From positions 1 through 64,000 of the forward strand of contig JAPLOZ010000092.1 in assembly GCA_026400435.1 (NCBI GenBank): a stretch of DNA of 64,000 nucleotides, given 5' to 3'. Origin of the DNA: Hyphomicrobiales bacterium. GTDB lineage: Bacteria > Pseudomonadota > Alphaproteobacteria > Rhizobiales > Rhizobiaceae. The notes under the pieces were generated by a model. The model did no database searches, was not told where the DNA came from, and saw nothing but the letters and a program-made list of their open reading frames with translations. How positions within the stretch are numbered: position 1 is the first letter of the stretch; the number at the start of each line of letters is the position of its first letter. Of the stretch, positions 45,656-56,498 are shown in pieces. The translations under genes were made by a program, and so were the position numbers.

Positions 45656-48379
45656 ATGCACCTTGGCCGTTCTGGTGCGGATGGAACATTGGAAACAATT
45701 TTCTACCCCTTGCGCCGCGCGCTGCGGCTGATCTGGAAGCCGACCAACGTGCCGGCAGGGCTGGCGCTGCTCGTCGTGGCGGCGGTCGGCCTGCTTGCCG
45801 AGTATCAGAACCGGGGCGCTTACGTTGAACGCCAACGCACCGAAGTGCTCGGCCATGTCAGCCTGATCCGCGCCAAGCTCGAGGGCGACATCAACAGCAA
45901 CATCCAGCTGGTTCGCGGGCTGGTCGCGACGCTGGCGACGGAGCCGTTCATGGACCAGCGGCGCTTTTCCGCGCTTGCCGGCAACCTGCTCTCGGAAAAA
46001 TCGCAGATCAGGAACATCGCGGGCGCGCCCGACCTCGTCATCACGCTCATCCACCCGATGGCGGGGAACGAGCGGGCGCTTGGACTGGACTATCGCAAGA
46101 GCGCGCCGCAGCGCGAGGCTGCCATGCGCGCCCGCGACACTGGCGAACTCGTCCTGGCCGGCCCGGTCGATCTGGTGCAGGGCGGCAAGGGAATCGTCGG
46201 CCGGTTTCCCGTCTTCGTGAATGACGGCCGTGAGGGCAAACGTTTCTGGGGCATCGTCTCCGCCGTCGTCGATATGGAAACGCTTTACCGCGACAGCGGG
46301 CTGCTCGACCCCGGTCTGCCGATCGAACTCAGCATCGTCGGCAGGGACGGCAAGGGGGAACACGGCGAACTGTTCTACGGCCGCGCCGCCGTGGTTGCCA
46401 ATCACCCCGTGACGGCCGACGTCCTGCTTCCGGCCGGATACTGGCGGATTGCCGCTGTTCCGCGCGGCGGGTGGAACAACATTCCGCCCAATGCCTGGGC
46501 TCTGCGGTTGCTGATCCTGGCAGGAGGACTGCTGATCATGATACCGGCCGTCGCGACCGGGCGCCTGATCGAGGAGCGGCTCAAGAACGTCGACGAACTG
46601 CGCCGCCGCGAGGTGCAACTCGAACGCATGTCGCGGCGCCTCAGCCTCGCGTTGGACAGTTCGAGAATCGGCGTCTGGGAGTTGAACGCCGAGACCAACG
46701 AACTGTTCTGGGACGACCGCGTCAACGAACTCTACGGCTATCCCGCCGATGGCGGTCCGCGCAACTACGGGCACTGGGAGCGCGCAATCCACCCGGACGA
46801 CCTGGAGCGTGTGCTGCGCGATTCAGGCCATGTCGCGGCCACGGGCGACGCTTTCCAGACCCAGTACCGTCTGGTACTGCCCAACGGCAGGGTAAGGCAT
46901 GTCCGCGAAAGCGCGATGGCCTATCAGGATCCGGGTGGGCCGCTGAGGATCGTCGGCGTCAACTGGGACGTCACCGACGATGTCCTGCTCGCCGAAAAGC
47001 TGCAGCGCGCCAACACCGACAGCGAGGCGCGCAATTTCGAACTGGAAGCGGCCAAGGAACGCATCGAATATAACGCGCTCCATGATTCTCTGACCGGGCT
47101 TCCGAACCGCCGCTACCTCGACGACGTGTTGGCCAGGCATATTGCGAAGTTCGCAAGCGGGACCGAACGCGCGGGGTTGCTGCATCTCGATCTCGACCGC
47201 TTCAAGCAGATCAACGACACGCTCGGCCACGCAGCCGGCGACGCGATGCTGGTGCATGCCGCCAGGGTGCTGAAATCCAACCTGCGCTTTGGCGATTTCG
47301 TCGCACGCGTTGGCGGCGACGAGTTCGTCGTGCTGTGCAGGATCGAGGAACAGGACCGCGCGCGCTGGAGCGAAGTGCTGGCCGGCCTGGCCGACCGCAT
47401 CATCGAGGAGATGCATCAGCCGGTTCCTTACCAGGGGCATGAATGCCGGTTCGGCGTGTCCATCGGGATAGCCTGCGATCTCGACAACGTCGGCGATCCC
47501 ACCCGCCTGCTGGTCAACGCCGACCTTGCGCTCTATCGCGCCAAGAGCCGGGGCCGCAACCGGCACCAGTTCTTCAACGACGCGTTGCAGGCCGAGATCA
47601 CCACCACCAAGCGCGTCGCCGACGAGATCCTGTCCGGCCTCGAGCGCAACGAGTTTGTCGCCTACTACCAGCCGCAGTTCGACGCGGTGACGCATGCCAT
47701 TGTCGGGGTCGAGGCGCTGGCGCGCTGGAAACACCCAACAGCAGGCATCCTTCCGCCGAGCGAGTTCATCAAGATCGCCGAGGAACTGAACGTCGTCGCC
47801 ACCATCGACCGCATGATCCTCGAACAGGCGCTGCGCGACCTCAAGGACTGGGCCGCCGGCGGCCTGCGCATCCCCAAGGCGTCGGTGAACGTTTCGGCCA
47901 AGCGCCTGCACGACGAGGAGCTGATCCGCAGCCTGCGCGAACTGTCGATCAAGCCCGGAACGATAGCCTTCGAACTGGTGGAGTCGATCTTCCTAGACGA
48001 GAACGACGACCAGTTCACCTGGAACGTCGAGCAGATCAAGGCGCTTGGCATTGAAATCGAGATCGACGATTTCGGCACCGGCTACGCCTCGATCGTCAGC
48101 CTGCTGAAGCTCAAGCCGCGCCGTCTCAAGATCGACCGCCAGCTGGTGACGCCCATCCTGGGGTCGCCTCCGCAGCGCCATCTGGTCGGCTCGATCATCG
48201 ACATCGGCAAATCCCTCGGCATCGAGGTGCTGGCGGAAGGCGTCGAGACGATGGAGCATGCCAGGGTGTTGAAGTCGCTCGGCTGCCACGCATTGCAGGG
48301 CCATGCCTTCGCACAGGCCATGAGCGCGACAGACCTCAAGGAATTCGCCAACGCAAGGCAGTTGCGCGCCGCCTCCTAG
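45656..48379 (+). CDS. CHASE/PAS/GGDEF/EAL c-di-GMP sensor protein
   Basis: A 907-aa membrane protein. An N-terminal helix (VPAGLALLVVAAVGLLAEY) and a second near residue 290 bracket a periplasmic CHASE-like domain of about 220 residues. A PAS domain follows (RLSLALDSSRIGVWELNAETNELFWDDRVNELYGY). The GGDEF domain has LGHAAGDAMLVHAA and the canonical GGDEF at residues 553-557, so cyclase activity is plausible. The EAL domain has EAL at 686, NVSAKRL, ELVESIF, DDFGTGYAS and LKIDRQLV. Both activities may exist, switched by the periplasmic signal. It is a single gene, followed by glnD. Confidence 0.96.
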   Translation: MHLGRSGADGTLETIFYPLRRALRLIWKPTNVPAGLALLVVAAVGLLAEYQNRGAYVERQRTEVLGHVSLIRAKLEGDINSNIQLVRGLVATLATEPFMDQRRFSALAGNLLSEKSQIRNIAGAPDLVITLIHPMAGNERALGLDYRKSAPQREAAMRARDTGELVLAGPVDLVQGGKGIVGRFPVFVNDGREGKRFWGIVSAVVDMETLYRDSGLLDPGLPIELSIVGRDGKGEHGELFYGRAAVVANHPVTADVLLPAGYWRIAAVPRGGWNNIPPNAWALRLLILAGGLLIMIPAVATGRLIEERLKNVDELRRREVQLERMSRRLSLALDSSRIGVWELNAETNELFWDDRVNELYGYPADGGPRNYGHWERAIHPDDLERVLRDSGHVAATGDAFQTQYRLVLPNGRVRHVRESAMAYQDPGGPLRIVGVNWDVTDDVLLAEKLQRANTDSEARNFELEAAKERIEYNALHDSLTGLPNRRYLDDVLARHIAKFASGTERAGLLHLDLDRFKQINDTLGHAAGDAMLVHAARVLKSNLRFGDFVARVGGDEFVVLCRIEEQDRARWSEVLAGLADRIIEEMHQPVPYQGHECRFGVSIGIACDLDNVGDPTRLLVNADLALYRAKSRGRNRHQFFNDALQAEITTTKRVADEILSGLERNEFVAYYQPQFDAVTHAIVGVEALARWKHPTAGILPPSEFIKIAEELNVVATIDRMILEQALRDLKDWAAGGLRIPKASVNVSAKRLHDEELIRSLRELSIKPGTIAFELVESIFLDENDDQFTWNVEQIKALGIEIEIDDFGTGYASIVSLLKLKPRRLKIDRQLVTPILGSPPQRHLVGSIIDIGKSLGIEVLAEGVETMEHARVLKSLGCHALQGHAFAQAMSATDLKEFANARQLRAAS

Positions 48380-48460
48380 AAGTGTTGCCGACGGCTTGCC
48401 CGATACCATATTCATTGCCGGCAAATCGCGCTATAGACGCCGCCGTGACGGCGAGGGCCA

Positions 48461-51253
48461 ATGGCTAGGATACCCTTGAAACTGGAAGACGTGATCGACG
48501 GCGCGGCCCTGCGCCGCAAGCTTGACGCGCTTGCTCGCAAGGCTGACCTCAAGCCCGACGAAAAGCGCTTGAAGGCGCTCGCCCTGTTCAAGCAGGCGCT
48601 GTCCGACGGCCGCCAGACAGCCGAGGCAATGCTGATGGAGGACGGCGGCGGCACGACATGCGCCATGCGCCTGTCGCACCTGATGGATGAGATCATCCGC
48701 GCCCTCCATGACTTCGCGGTGAAGCAGCTGCAGCCGTCCGGCAAGCAGGCGCCCGTACGCATGGCGGTGGTCGCCACCGGCGGCTACGGCCGCGGGACGC
48801 TGGCGCCGGGCTCCGACATCGATCTTCTGTTCCTGCTGCCGGCCAAACAGACGCCGCTCGGCGAGCAGGTCGTCGAGTACATGCTCTACATGCTCTGGGA
48901 CATGGGGCTGAAAGTCGGCCACGCCACCCGCAACGTCGACGAATGCGTCAGGCAGTCGCGCGCCGACATAACGATCCGCACATCGATCCTGGAAGCGCGT
49001 TTCCTGTGGGCCGACCAGGGCCTGTTCGATTTGCTGATGGCCCGCTTCGACAAGGAAGTGGTGAAGGATACCGGCGCCGAATACGTCCAGTCGAAGCTCG
49101 CCGAGCGCGACGAGCGCCACGCAAAGGCCGGCGACACCCGCTATCTGGTCGAGCCCAACATCAAGGAAGGCAAGGGCGGCCTGCGCGACCTCCAGACGCT
49201 GTTCTGGATCGGCAAGTACTATTATCGCGTGCGCAGCGCGGAAGAACTGGTCGAGAAGGGCGTATTCTCGCAAGCCGAATTCGACCAGTTCCGCAAGGCC
49301 GAGGACTTCCTGTGGGCGGTGCGTTGCCACATGCATTTCGCCACCGGCAAGGCCGAGGAGCGGCTGCATTTCGACATCCAGCGTGAGATCGCCGGGCGGC
49401 TCGGCTACACCAGCCATCCCGGCCTGTCCGCCGTCGAGCGCTTCATGAAGCACTACTTCCTGATCGCCAAGAATGTCGGCGACCTGACCCGCATCTTCTG
49501 CGCCGCGCTGGAGGAGGAGCAGGCAAAGCACGTCCCGGGCTTCAACCGCATCTTCCAGACTTTCCAGCGGAGACGGCGCAAGCTGGCCGGCACCGGCGAC
49601 TTCATGGTCGACAACAATCGCATCAACATTGCCGACGACAAGGTCTTCGAGCGCGACCCGGTCAACTTGCTCCGGCTGTTCTGGCTCGCCGACAAGCACG
49701 GGCTTGAATACCATCCTGACGCACTGAAGCTGTTGACGCGTTCCCTGGGCCTCGTGGACAAGAACCTCAGGCGCGATCCCGAGGCCAACCGGCTGTTCCT
49801 CGAAGTGCTGACCTCCGACCGCAATCCCGAACTGAACCTGCGGCGCATGAACGAGGCCGGATTGCTCGGCAGGCTGATACCCGACTTCGGCAAGATCGTC
49901 GCCATGATGCAGTTCTCGATGTACCACCACTACACGGTCGACGAGCATCTGATCCGCTGCGTCGGCGTGCTGAGCGAGATCGAACATGGCGGCGGCGAGA
50001 AGGTACATCCTCTGTCGCACTCGCTGACACCCGGCCTCAAGAAGAGCCGCGAGGTGCTTTACGTCGCCGTGCTTCTGCACGACATCGCCAAGGGCCGCCC
50101 CGAGGATCATTCGATGGCCGGCGCCAAGATTGCCCGGCGCATCTGTCCGCACATGGGTCTCTCGGCCGCCGACACCGAGACGGTGGCGTGGCTGGTCGAA
50201 AACCATCTCGTGATGTCGATGACCGCGCAGACGCGCGACCTGAACGACCGCAAGACGATCGACGACTTCGCATCCCTCGTGCAATCGGTCGAGCGGCTGA
50301 AGCTGCTGCTGGTGCTGACCGTGTGCGACATACGCGGTGTCGGCCCGGGCGTCTGGAACGGCTGGAAGGGCCAGCTGCTGCGCACGCTCTACTACGAGAC
50401 GGAGCTGCTGCTGACCGGCGGGTTCTCGGAGGTGACGCGCGCCGAGCGCATCGTCGAGGCGCGCGAGCGGCTGGCGCAGGGGCTGACGGACTGGCCGGAA
50501 AAGCTGCGCCGCAAATATGTCCGGCTTCACTACGAGAACTACCTGCTGACGGTCGATCTGGGAGACCAGCTGCGCCACGCCGAATTCATTCGCGATGCCG
50601 ACCAGGCGAACAAGCAGTTCGCCACCATGGTCAAGACGCACGGCTTCGAGGCCGTTACGGAAATCACCGTGCTCGCGCAGGACCATCCGCGCCTGCTGTC
50701 GATCATTGCTGGCGCCTGCGCCGCCGCCGGCGGCAACATCGTCGATGCGCAGATCTTCACGACGTCCGACGGACGGGCGCTCGACAGCATCCTCATCAGC
50801 CGCGAATTCGACCGCGACGAGGACGAGCGCCGCCGCGCCGAGCGTGTCGGCAAGCTGATAGAGGACGTGCTGTCGGGCCGGCTGTGGCTGCCCGAGATGA
50901 TCGCCAAGCGCGCCAAGCCGAGGCGCGGCCAGAAGGCCTTCAAGATCGAGCCGCGCGTCGACATCGGCAACACCCTGTCCAACCGCTTCTCGGTCATCGA
51001 GGTCGAGGGCCTCGACCGGCCCGGGCTGCTGTCGGAAATCACGGGCAGGCTTTCCGACCTGTCGCTCGACATCGCGTCGGCCCACATCACCACCTTCGGC
51101 GAGAAGGTGATCGACACCTTCTACGTGACCGACCTGACCGGGTCGAAGATCGAGAACCCGACCAGGCAGGAGACGGTGAGGAAGCGGCTGATCGCGGCTC
51201 TGGAGGGCGATCAACCGGAACGCCCGGCCAAGGCAAAGATCGCGGCGGAGTAA
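48461..51253 (+). CDS. glnD: [Protein-PII] uridylyltransferase/uridylyl-removing enzyme
   Basis: A 930-aa sensor of glutamine that uridylylates PII proteins when nitrogen is limiting and deuridylylates them at high glutamine. The nucleotidyltransferase domain has [18 protein letters not shown] near residues 108-125. An HD phosphohydrolase domain follows ([30 protein letters not shown]). Two C-terminal ACT domains bind glutamine ([41 protein letters not shown]). All are intact. It is the first of a run with murJ and trpS, the usual Rhizobiales order; mutS, often adjacent to glnD, is 12 kb upstream here. Confidence 0.98.
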   Translation: MARIPLKLEDVIDGAALRRKLDALARKADLKPDEKRLKALALFKQALSDGRQTAEAMLMEDGGGTTCAMRLSHLMDEIIRALHDFAVKQLQPSGKQAPVRMAVVATGGYGRGTLAPGSDIDLLFLLPAKQTPLGEQVVEYMLYMLWDMGLKVGHATRNVDECVRQSRADITIRTSILEARFLWADQGLFDLLMARFDKEVVKDTGAEYVQSKLAERDERHAKAGDTRYLVEPNIKEGKGGLRDLQTLFWIGKYYYRVRSAEELVEKGVFSQAEFDQFRKAEDFLWAVRCHMHFATGKAEERLHFDIQREIAGRLGYTSHPGLSAVERFMKHYFLIAKNVGDLTRIFCAALEEEQAKHVPGFNRIFQTFQRRRRKLAGTGDFMVDNNRINIADDKVFERDPVNLLRLFWLADKHGLEYHPDALKLLTRSLGLVDKNLRRDPEANRLFLEVLTSDRNPELNLRRMNEAGLLGRLIPDFGKIVAMMQFSMYHHYTVDEHLIRCVGVLSEIEHGGGEKVHPLSHSLTPGLKKSREVLYVAVLLHDIAKGRPEDHSMAGAKIARRICPHMGLSAADTETVAWLVENHLVMSMTAQTRDLNDRKTIDDFASLVQSVERLKLLLVLTVCDIRGVGPGVWNGWKGQLLRTLYYETELLLTGGFSEVTRAERIVEARERLAQGLTDWPEKLRRKYVRLHYENYLLTVDLGDQLRHAEFIRDADQANKQFATMVKTHGFEAVTEITVLAQDHPRLLSIIAGACAAAGGNIVDAQIFTTSDGRALDSILISREFDRDEDERRRAERVGKLIEDVLSGRLWLPEMIAKRAKPRRGQKAFKIEPRVDIGNTLSNRFSVIEVEGLDRPGLLSEITGRLSDLSLDIASAHITTFGEKVIDTFYVTDLTGSKIENPTRQETVRKRLIAALEGDQPERPAKAKIAAE

Positions 51254-51264
51254 GAACCAGCCCG

Positions 51265-52857
51265 ATGAGCCTCATCAGGAAGTTCGCAACCGTTGCCTCG
51301 GGCACGCTGATGAGCCGCCTGCTCGGCTTCACGCGCGAGATGCTGATGGCGGCGGCGGTCGGCACCGGTCCGATCGCCGATGCCTTCTATGCGGCGTTCC
51401 AGTTTCCCAACACCTTCCGCAGGCTGTTCGCCGAGGGCGCGTTCAACGCCGCCTTCGTGCCGCTCTTCGCAAAGGAGATCGAGGCCAACGGCGTCGACGG
51501 CGCCAAGCGGTTTTCGGAAGAGGTGTTCGGCGTGCTGTTCACCGTGCTTCTGGCGCTCACCATCGTCATGGAACTGTCGATGCCGCTGCTGGTGCGCTAC
51601 GCCATCGCGCCGGGCTTCAGCGACCAGCCCGAAAAGCTGGCGGTGACCGTGTCGCTGGCCACCATCATGTTCCCCTACCTCATCTGCATGTCGCTCGGTG
51701 CCATGATGGCCGGCATGCTGAATTCGCTGCGCCGCTACTTCGCGGCGGCGATCGCGCCGGTTTTTCTCAACGTCATCCTGATCGGCGTGCTGGCCTATGC
51801 CTGGTACGAGGGCAAGGACGGACCGGCGGTTGGCTACGCGCTTGCCTGGGGAGTTCTGGCGGCGGGCATCGTCCAGCTTGCCATCGTGTGGATCGCGGTT
51901 CGCCATGCCGGCGTGTCGATCGGCCTGCGCCGGCCGCGCCTGACGCCCAACGTCAAGCGGCTTCTCTGGCTTGCGCTGCCTGCCGCGATCACCGGCGGCA
52001 TCACCCAGATCAACCAGCTGATCGGCACGGCGATCGCCTCGTCGCGCGCCGGCGCCGTGTCCTCTCTCAACCTCGCCGACCGCGTGTACCAGCTTCCGCT
52101 CGGCGTGGTGGGCATCGCGGTGGCGATCGTGCTTTTGCCGGAACTGGCGCGCGCGCTGCGCGCCGGCAACGCAACGGAGGCGTCCAACCTTCAGAACCGC
52201 TCGGTCGAGTTCACGCTGTTCCTGACGCTGCCGGCGGCGGCGGCGCTTCTCACCATGTCGGAGCCGATCGTGCGCGTGCTCTACGAGCGCGGCGCCTTCA
52301 CGCCCGACGACACCGTGCTGGTGGCCAAGGTGCTCGCGATCTTCGGGCTTGGCCTGCCGGCCTTCGTGCTGATCAAGGCGTTCACGCCGGGCTATTTCGC
52401 CCGCGAGGACACGCGCACGCCGATGATCTTCGCGGCAATCTCGGTGGTGGTGAACGTGTCGCTGGCGCTCTGGCTCTTTCCCTCCATGGGAGCGCCGGGG
52501 ATCGCCACGGCATCCGCGGTGGCGGGATGGGTCAACGCCGCCATGCTACTCGGCGTGCTGGTCAGGCGGGGCCACTGGGGCGGCGACGCCGGCCTGATGA
52601 AACGGACGCCGCGGCTGGTGGTGGCGTCGGCCATCATGGCCGCCGCGATCTGGTACGCTGCGTCCTATCTCGAGCCACAGCTTGCCTCGGCTTCGCCGAC
52701 CCACACGCAGGCTGCCGCGCTCGGCGCGATCGTGCTGTGCGCGACCGTGCTTTATTTCGCGGCGGCTTTCGGGCTTGGCGGCGCCGACATCGGCATGCTG
52801 CGCCGAAGCATCAGGCGCAAGGGCGGCGCCGCCGCCGCCCCGCCCGATCCGGATTGA
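51265..52857 (+). CDS. murJ: Lipid II flippase MurJ (MviN)
   Basis: A 530-aa polytopic membrane protein with about 14 helices that flips lipid II for peptidoglycan synthesis. It begins [29 protein letters not shown], the family signature, with [28 protein letters not shown] next. Other family elements are [18 protein letters not shown] and [12 protein letters not shown]. The track extends the frame far into glnD; the ATG at 51265, 11 bases after the glnD stop, is correct. It is probably co-transcribed with glnD and trpS. Confidence 0.97.
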   Translation: MSLIRKFATVASGTLMSRLLGFTREMLMAAAVGTGPIADAFYAAFQFPNTFRRLFAEGAFNAAFVPLFAKEIEANGVDGAKRFSEEVFGVLFTVLLALTIVMELSMPLLVRYAIAPGFSDQPEKLAVTVSLATIMFPYLICMSLGAMMAGMLNSLRRYFAAAIAPVFLNVILIGVLAYAWYEGKDGPAVGYALAWGVLAAGIVQLAIVWIAVRHAGVSIGLRRPRLTPNVKRLLWLALPAAITGGITQINQLIGTAIASSRAGAVSSLNLADRVYQLPLGVVGIAVAIVLLPELARALRAGNATEASNLQNRSVEFTLFLTLPAAAALLTMSEPIVRVLYERGAFTPDDTVLVAKVLAIFGLGLPAFVLIKAFTPGYFAREDTRTPMIFAAISVVVNVSLALWLFPSMGAPGIATASAVAGWVNAAMLLGVLVRRGHWGGDAGLMKRTPRLVVASAIMAAAIWYAASYLEPQLASASPTHTQAAALGAIVLCATVLYFAAAFGLGGADIGMLRRSIRRKGGAAAAPPDPD

Positions 52858-52936
52858 CGCACTTGATCCGGCGCGCGGCCTCGTCCATAAGCGCGCCTCG
52901 GCAAGGCACGGCCCTCCACAAGCCAGGGAAAACAGA

Positions 52937-54004
52937 ATGTCCAGCTTCAAGCCGCTCGTCTTCTCGGGCGTACAGCCGACCGGCAACCTGCACCTCGGCA
53001 ACTATCTCGGCGCAATCAAGAAGTTCGTCGCCCTGCAGGAAACGTCCGAATGCATCTATTGCGTCGTCGACCTGCATTCGCTGACCGCGCAACTCGTCCA
53101 CCAGGACCTCGCCGAGCAGACGCGCTCGATCACCGCCGCATTTCTTGCTTCCGGCATCGACCCCATGAAGCACATCGTCTTCAACCAGAGCCGCGTGATG
53201 CAGCACGCCGAGCTTGCCTGGATATTCAACTGCGTGGCGCGCATCGGCTGGATGAACCGCATGACGCAATTCAAGGACAAGGCCGGCAAGGACCGCGAGA
53301 ACGCCTCGCTCGGCCTGCTCGCCTATCCGAGCCTGATGGCCGCCGACATCCTCGTCTATCGCGCCACCCATGTGCCCGTGGGCGAAGACCAGAAGCAGCA
53401 CCTGGAACTCACGCGCGACATCGCCCAGAAATTCAACAATGACTTTTCGCCACGCATCGCCGATCTCGGCGTCGGCGTGGAGATGCGGATCGGCGAAGAG
53501 ACGGTGCACGGCTTCTTTCCGCTCACCGAACCGGTGATCGGCGGCCCGGCCGCCCGCATCATGAGCCTGCGCGACGGCTCCAAGAAGATGTCGAAGTCCG
53601 ACCCCTCGGACCTGTCGCGCATCAACCTGACCGATGACGCCGACACGATCTCGAAGAAGATCCGCAAGGCCAAGACCGATCCCGCCGCGCTGCCGAGCGA
53701 GGCCGACGGCCTCGAGGGACGGCCGGAGGCGGAAAACCTCGTCGGCATCTATGCCGGCCTGGCCGACGTCACCGCCGAGGCGGTGCTGAAGGAGTTCGGC
53801 GGCCGGCAGTTTTCCGAGTTCAAGCCGGCGCTGGCCGACCTGGCGGTCGAGAAGCTCGCGCCGATCGCCGGCGAGATGCGGCGGATCTCGGCGGACCAGG
53901 CCTATGTCGATGCCGTGCTGCGCGATGGCGGCGAACGTGCCGGCGCAAAGGCCGAAGCCACGATGAAGACCGTGCGCGAGATCATCGGGTTGCTCGGCAA
54001 CTGA
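52937..54004 (+). CDS. trpS: Tryptophanyl-tRNA synthetase
   Basis: Class I aminoacyl-tRNA synthetase charging tRNA-Trp, 355 aa. The ATG at 52937 gives [25 protein letters not shown], with the HIGH-type motif in [10 protein letters not shown]. The tryptophan-binding region is followed by [15 protein letters not shown] and the KMSKS motif at residues 217-221. The C-terminal helical domain is complete. The track's longer start (52682) runs into murJ. The usual length is about 330-350, so the protein is normal. It is the last of the glnD-murJ-trpS group. Confidence 0.98.
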   Translation: MSSFKPLVFSGVQPTGNLHLGNYLGAIKKFVALQETSECIYCVVDLHSLTAQLVHQDLAEQTRSITAAFLASGIDPMKHIVFNQSRVMQHAELAWIFNCVARIGWMNRMTQFKDKAGKDRENASLGLLAYPSLMAADILVYRATHVPVGEDQKQHLELTRDIAQKFNNDFSPRIADLGVGVEMRIGEETVHGFFPLTEPVIGGPAARIMSLRDGSKKMSKSDPSDLSRINLTDDADTISKKIRKAKTDPAALPSEADGLEGRPEAENLVGIYAGLADVTAEAVLKEFGGRQFSEFKPALADLAVEKLAPIAGEMRRISADQAYVDAVLRDGGERAGAKAEATMKTVREIIGLLGN

Positions 54005-54113
54005 ACGTCGCATTGGCGGGAGGCCGACGCTGGGTCAACCGGCGCCGGCTTGCCGCCCGGCCACGCCAATGGCAGATTGCGGGTCGTCGACCGTGACCGC
54101 GAGGGAGTAGTCC

Positions 54114-54605
54114 ATGGTCTCCAGACGTCTGAGCCGCGAGGCCGGCCATCGCCGCAAATTCCTGGCGATCATCGACGATACGCCCGAATGCGAGCGCGCG
54201 GTCGCCTATGCGGCGAAGCGCGCAAAGAGCACAGGCGGCGTGCTGGTCCTGCTCTACGTGATCGAACCCGGCGACTTCCAGCACTGGCTTGGCGTCGAGA
54301 AGATCATGCGCGACGAGGCGATGCAGGCGGCGGGTGCGGCACTGGACATTCATGCGAGCAAGGTGCGCGAACAGATCGGTATTGAGCCGGAGCCTGTTGT
54401 CCGCGAGGGCAAGCCGGCGGAGGAAATCCACAAGCTGATCGAGGACGACCAGGACATCGCGATCCTTGTGCTGGCAGCGGGCGCCGGCAAGGAGGGTCCA
54501 GGACCGCTGGTAGCCTCGATCGCCGGCAAGGCCGCCGCGTTTCCGATTCCCGTCACCGTGGTGCCGCAGAACCTCTCGGACGAGGACATCGATAGCCTGG
54601 CTTGA
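54114..54605 (+). CDS. Universal stress protein (UspA family)
   Basis: A 163-aa cytoplasmic protein of the UspA fold. It reads RKFLAIIDDTPECERAVAYAAKRAKSTGGVLVLLYVIEPG at the first strand-helix unit and ILVLAAGAGKEGPGPLVASIAGK at the nucleotide-phosphate loop, where ATP-binding Usp proteins have GxxGxxxxxxGS. Here the pattern is partial (GAGKEGPGP), so ATP binding is uncertain. It is expected to act in stress or growth-arrest responses. It follows trpS by 109 bases and precedes an Irr-like site and the nfu-like gene. Confidence 0.92.
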   Translation: MVSRRLSREAGHRRKFLAIIDDTPECERAVAYAAKRAKSTGGVLVLLYVIEPGDFQHWLGVEKIMRDEAMQAAGAALDIHASKVREQIGIEPEPVVREGKPAEEIHKLIEDDQDIAILVLAAGAGKEGPGPLVASIAGKAAAFPIPVTVVPQNLSDEDIDSLA

Positions 54606-54709
54606 GTTCGACGGCGCCCTCTCGCAACGGCCGGTTTGTGGAAAACCATTTCGCGGCGCCTTGAAAAGCGTTGTCTCCTTTCGCTTGAATGCGCCAGCAA
54701 ACAGGCCTA

Positions 54710-54726
54710 TTTAGAACTATTCCAAA
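54710..54726. promoter_or_regulatory. Irr-box-like inverted repeat upstream of the nfu-like gene
   Basis: TTTAGAACTATTCCAAA: the arms TTTAGAA and TTCCAAA are reverse complements with one mismatch around CTA, resembling the ICE motif at mbfA and at 61110. It lies 38 bases before the start codon of the Fe-S scaffold gene. Confidence 0.5.
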
Positions 54727-54764
54727 GAACGGCCTGTTGATCGTTGCGGGCCACGGAGAAGCCA

Positions 54765-55340
54765 ATGTTCATCCAGACCGAGGCGACGCCGAACCCGGCG
54801 ACCCTGAAGTTTCTGCCCGGCAAGGAAGTTTTGCGCGACGGCACCGCCGATTTCCGCGACGCTGACAGCGCCGCCGCCGCCTCGCCGCTCGCCGGCAAGC
54901 TGTTTTCGATTCACGGCGTGACGGGCGTGTTCTTCGGCTACGATTTCGTCACCGTGACCAAGAACGACAGTCTCGAATGGCAGCACCTCAAGCCGGCCAT
55001 TCTGGGCGCCATCATGGAGCATTTCATGACCGGCGCGCCGGTCATGGCCAATGGCAAGGCAAATGACGATGCGGGCGACCTTGCCGAAGAGTTCTACGAC
55101 AAGGCCGACGCGGAGATCGTCGTCACCATCAAGGAACTGCTCGACACCCGCGTGCGCCCGGCGGTGGCGCAGGACGGCGGCGACATCACGTTCCGTGGCT
55201 ACGAGAATGGAACGGTGTTCCTGAACATGAAGGGATCGTGCGCTGGCTGCCCATCGTCGACGGCGACGCTGAAGCACGGCATCCAGAACCTCTTGCGGCA
55301 CTTCGTGCCCGAGGTCCAGCAGGTCGAGCAGATCGCCTGA
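54765..55340 (+). CDS. NfuA/NifU-like Fe-S cluster carrier
   Basis: A 191-aa Fe-S carrier or scaffold. The N-terminal Nfu_N domain reads MFIQTEATPNPATLKFLPGKEV and GKLFSIHGVTGVFFGYDFVTVTK. The C-terminal NifU-like domain has IKELLDTRVRPAVAQDGGDITF and the cluster-binding pair Cys159-Cys162 in GSCAGCPSSTATLKHGI. Two such subunits bridge a 4Fe-4S cluster and pass it to target enzymes. The ATG at 54765 is used; the track's GTG-type start adds seven residues. The Irr-like site upstream would link its expression to iron. A terminator follows. Confidence 0.93.
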   Translation: MFIQTEATPNPATLKFLPGKEVLRDGTADFRDADSAAAASPLAGKLFSIHGVTGVFFGYDFVTVTKNDSLEWQHLKPAILGAIMEHFMTGAPVMANGKANDDAGDLAEEFYDKADAEIVVTIKELLDTRVRPAVAQDGGDITFRGYENGTVFLNMKGSCAGCPSSTATLKHGIQNLLRHFVPEVQQVEQIA

Positions 55341-55365
55341 CCGGCGCTACAGAACACCCTGAAAG

Positions 55366-55390
55366 AGCCGGCGATCGGCCGGCTTTTTTT
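55366..55390 (+). terminator. Terminator between the nfu-like gene and DUF1513
   Basis: AGCCGGC and GCCGGCT pair around a 5-base loop (GATCG) and are followed by seven T. The opposite-strand DUF1513 stop codon overlaps the T-run, so it may serve both convergent transcripts. Confidence 0.85.
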
Positions 55391-56498
55391 ACGCCTCGAT
55401 CCTGAGCGCATGGTTGTCCCAGACGTGGTCGGCGTCTTCCGACGACCGGCCGTCAGGCTCGACGATCGAGCCGGTTCCGGTGGTGACAAGGAAGCCTGAA
55501 CGGTCGGGGGCCACGCCGCACACCTCGGTCAGCAGCCGCGTTGCGACGACCTTCGCGGTCGCCGCGTCGATGATGGAGAATGCATTGCCCTGCGGCGAGG
55601 TCACCGCGATCGTTCCCGCCTTGCGGTTTGCCGCCACCGAGCCGATGTAGTTGCGGAAGCCTGAAAGCACCGGCTCCGGCATCTCGATCAGCTCCAGCTC
55701 CTTCCCGCGCACCGCCCGGCCAACGAGCGCCGGCCGCTCCGTCGCCGGACCCTCGTGCTGGCAGCCGAACCACACCGCGCCTGTCTGGTCGGTGTCCATG
55801 TGGCGGATCGAAAGCTGGTGCAGCGCGGACGGCAGCTCATGCTTCTCGATGAGATCGCCGGTCATGCGGTCGACCAGCGCGTAGGATGGCTTCATGGTCG
55901 GCAGGTTGAGCTTGGCGCGTCCGAAATCGGGATGCGTCTCAATGCCGCCGTTGGCAACCGCGATGGTGCGGCCGTCGCCGAGCAGCAAAAGTTCGTGCGG
56001 GCCGACGCCATGGGTCGGAAATTCACCGAGACGCGCAAAGCCGGCTCCGGCGTCATAGACGCCGATCATGCCTGCGGCGTTGTCGAAGTCGTTCTCCGTG
56101 GCGTAGAGCAGCGCTCCGTCGGACGAAAAGACGCCGTGGCCGAAGAAGTGCCGGCCGGCCACGCTCTGGACTGTCACAGGTTGCATCTTCCCGGCATGGT
56201 CGAAGACGACGAAAAAAGTGCCGGGCTGGCGGGCGAAGACGACAGAACGGCCCGAAACAGGGTCGAAGGTGATGTCGTGGCCGCGGTCGGGCAGTTCGAC
56301 GACGCGCAGTATTTGGCCGGCTTCCGAGAGGATCGCCGCGCCATAGGCGCCATCGCGGCGCTGGTAGGCAGTGGCGAACACGGCGTCGGTCTCGAGCGTT
56401 GCGGCAAGCGCCGCCGGCGCCAGCGACGACAAATAGACGGCGCCCGCCGCCGTGAGGAAGTCCCTGCGGTCGATGAGCCGGCGGCGGTCCGTCATCAT
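55389..56498 (-). CDS. DUF1513 protein (periplasmic, iron operon)
   Basis: A 369-aa exported protein with a Tat-like signal (IDRRDFLTAAGAVYLSSLAPAALAA). The body reads as a seven-bladed beta-propeller-like repeat protein: ILRVVELPDRGHDITFDPVSGRSVVFARQPG and HELLLLGDGRTIAVANGGIETHPDFG are family-typical. DUF1513 genes occur in iron-regulated operons with imelysins and di-haem oxidoreductases, as here; the molecular role is unknown. It is the last gene of the minus-strand operon. Its start overlaps the second imelysin stop. Confidence 0.9.
   Translation of the reverse strand: MMTDRRRLIDRRDFLTAAGAVYLSSLAPAALAATLETDAVFATAYQRRDGAYGAAILSEAGQILRVVELPDRGHDITFDPVSGRSVVFARQPGTFFVVFDHAGKMQPVTVQSVAGRHFFGHGVFSSDGALLYATENDFDNAAGMIGVYDAGAGFARLGEFPTHGVGPHELLLLGDGRTIAVANGGIETHPDFGRAKLNLPTMKPSYALVDRMTGDLIEKHELPSALHQLSIRHMDTDQTGAVWFGCQHEGPATERPALVGRAVRGKELELIEMPEPVLSGFRNYIGSVAANRKAGTIAVTSPQGNAFSIIDAATAKVVATRLLTEVCGVAPDRSGFLVTTGTGSIVEPDGRSSEDADHVWDNHALRIEA

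Noticed and set aside
48431-51214. A 927-aa minus-strand ORF spanning glnD
   Set aside because: It is the antisense shadow of glnD in GC-rich DNA; the plus strand encodes all GlnD domains, and the minus frame has no known motifs.
50188-51264. Extension of the murJ frame 1 kb upstream, which would suggest a fused protein
   Set aside because: The extension lies inside glnD and reads as low-complexity Arg/Ala-rich sequence; the MurJ signature begins at the ATG at 51265.
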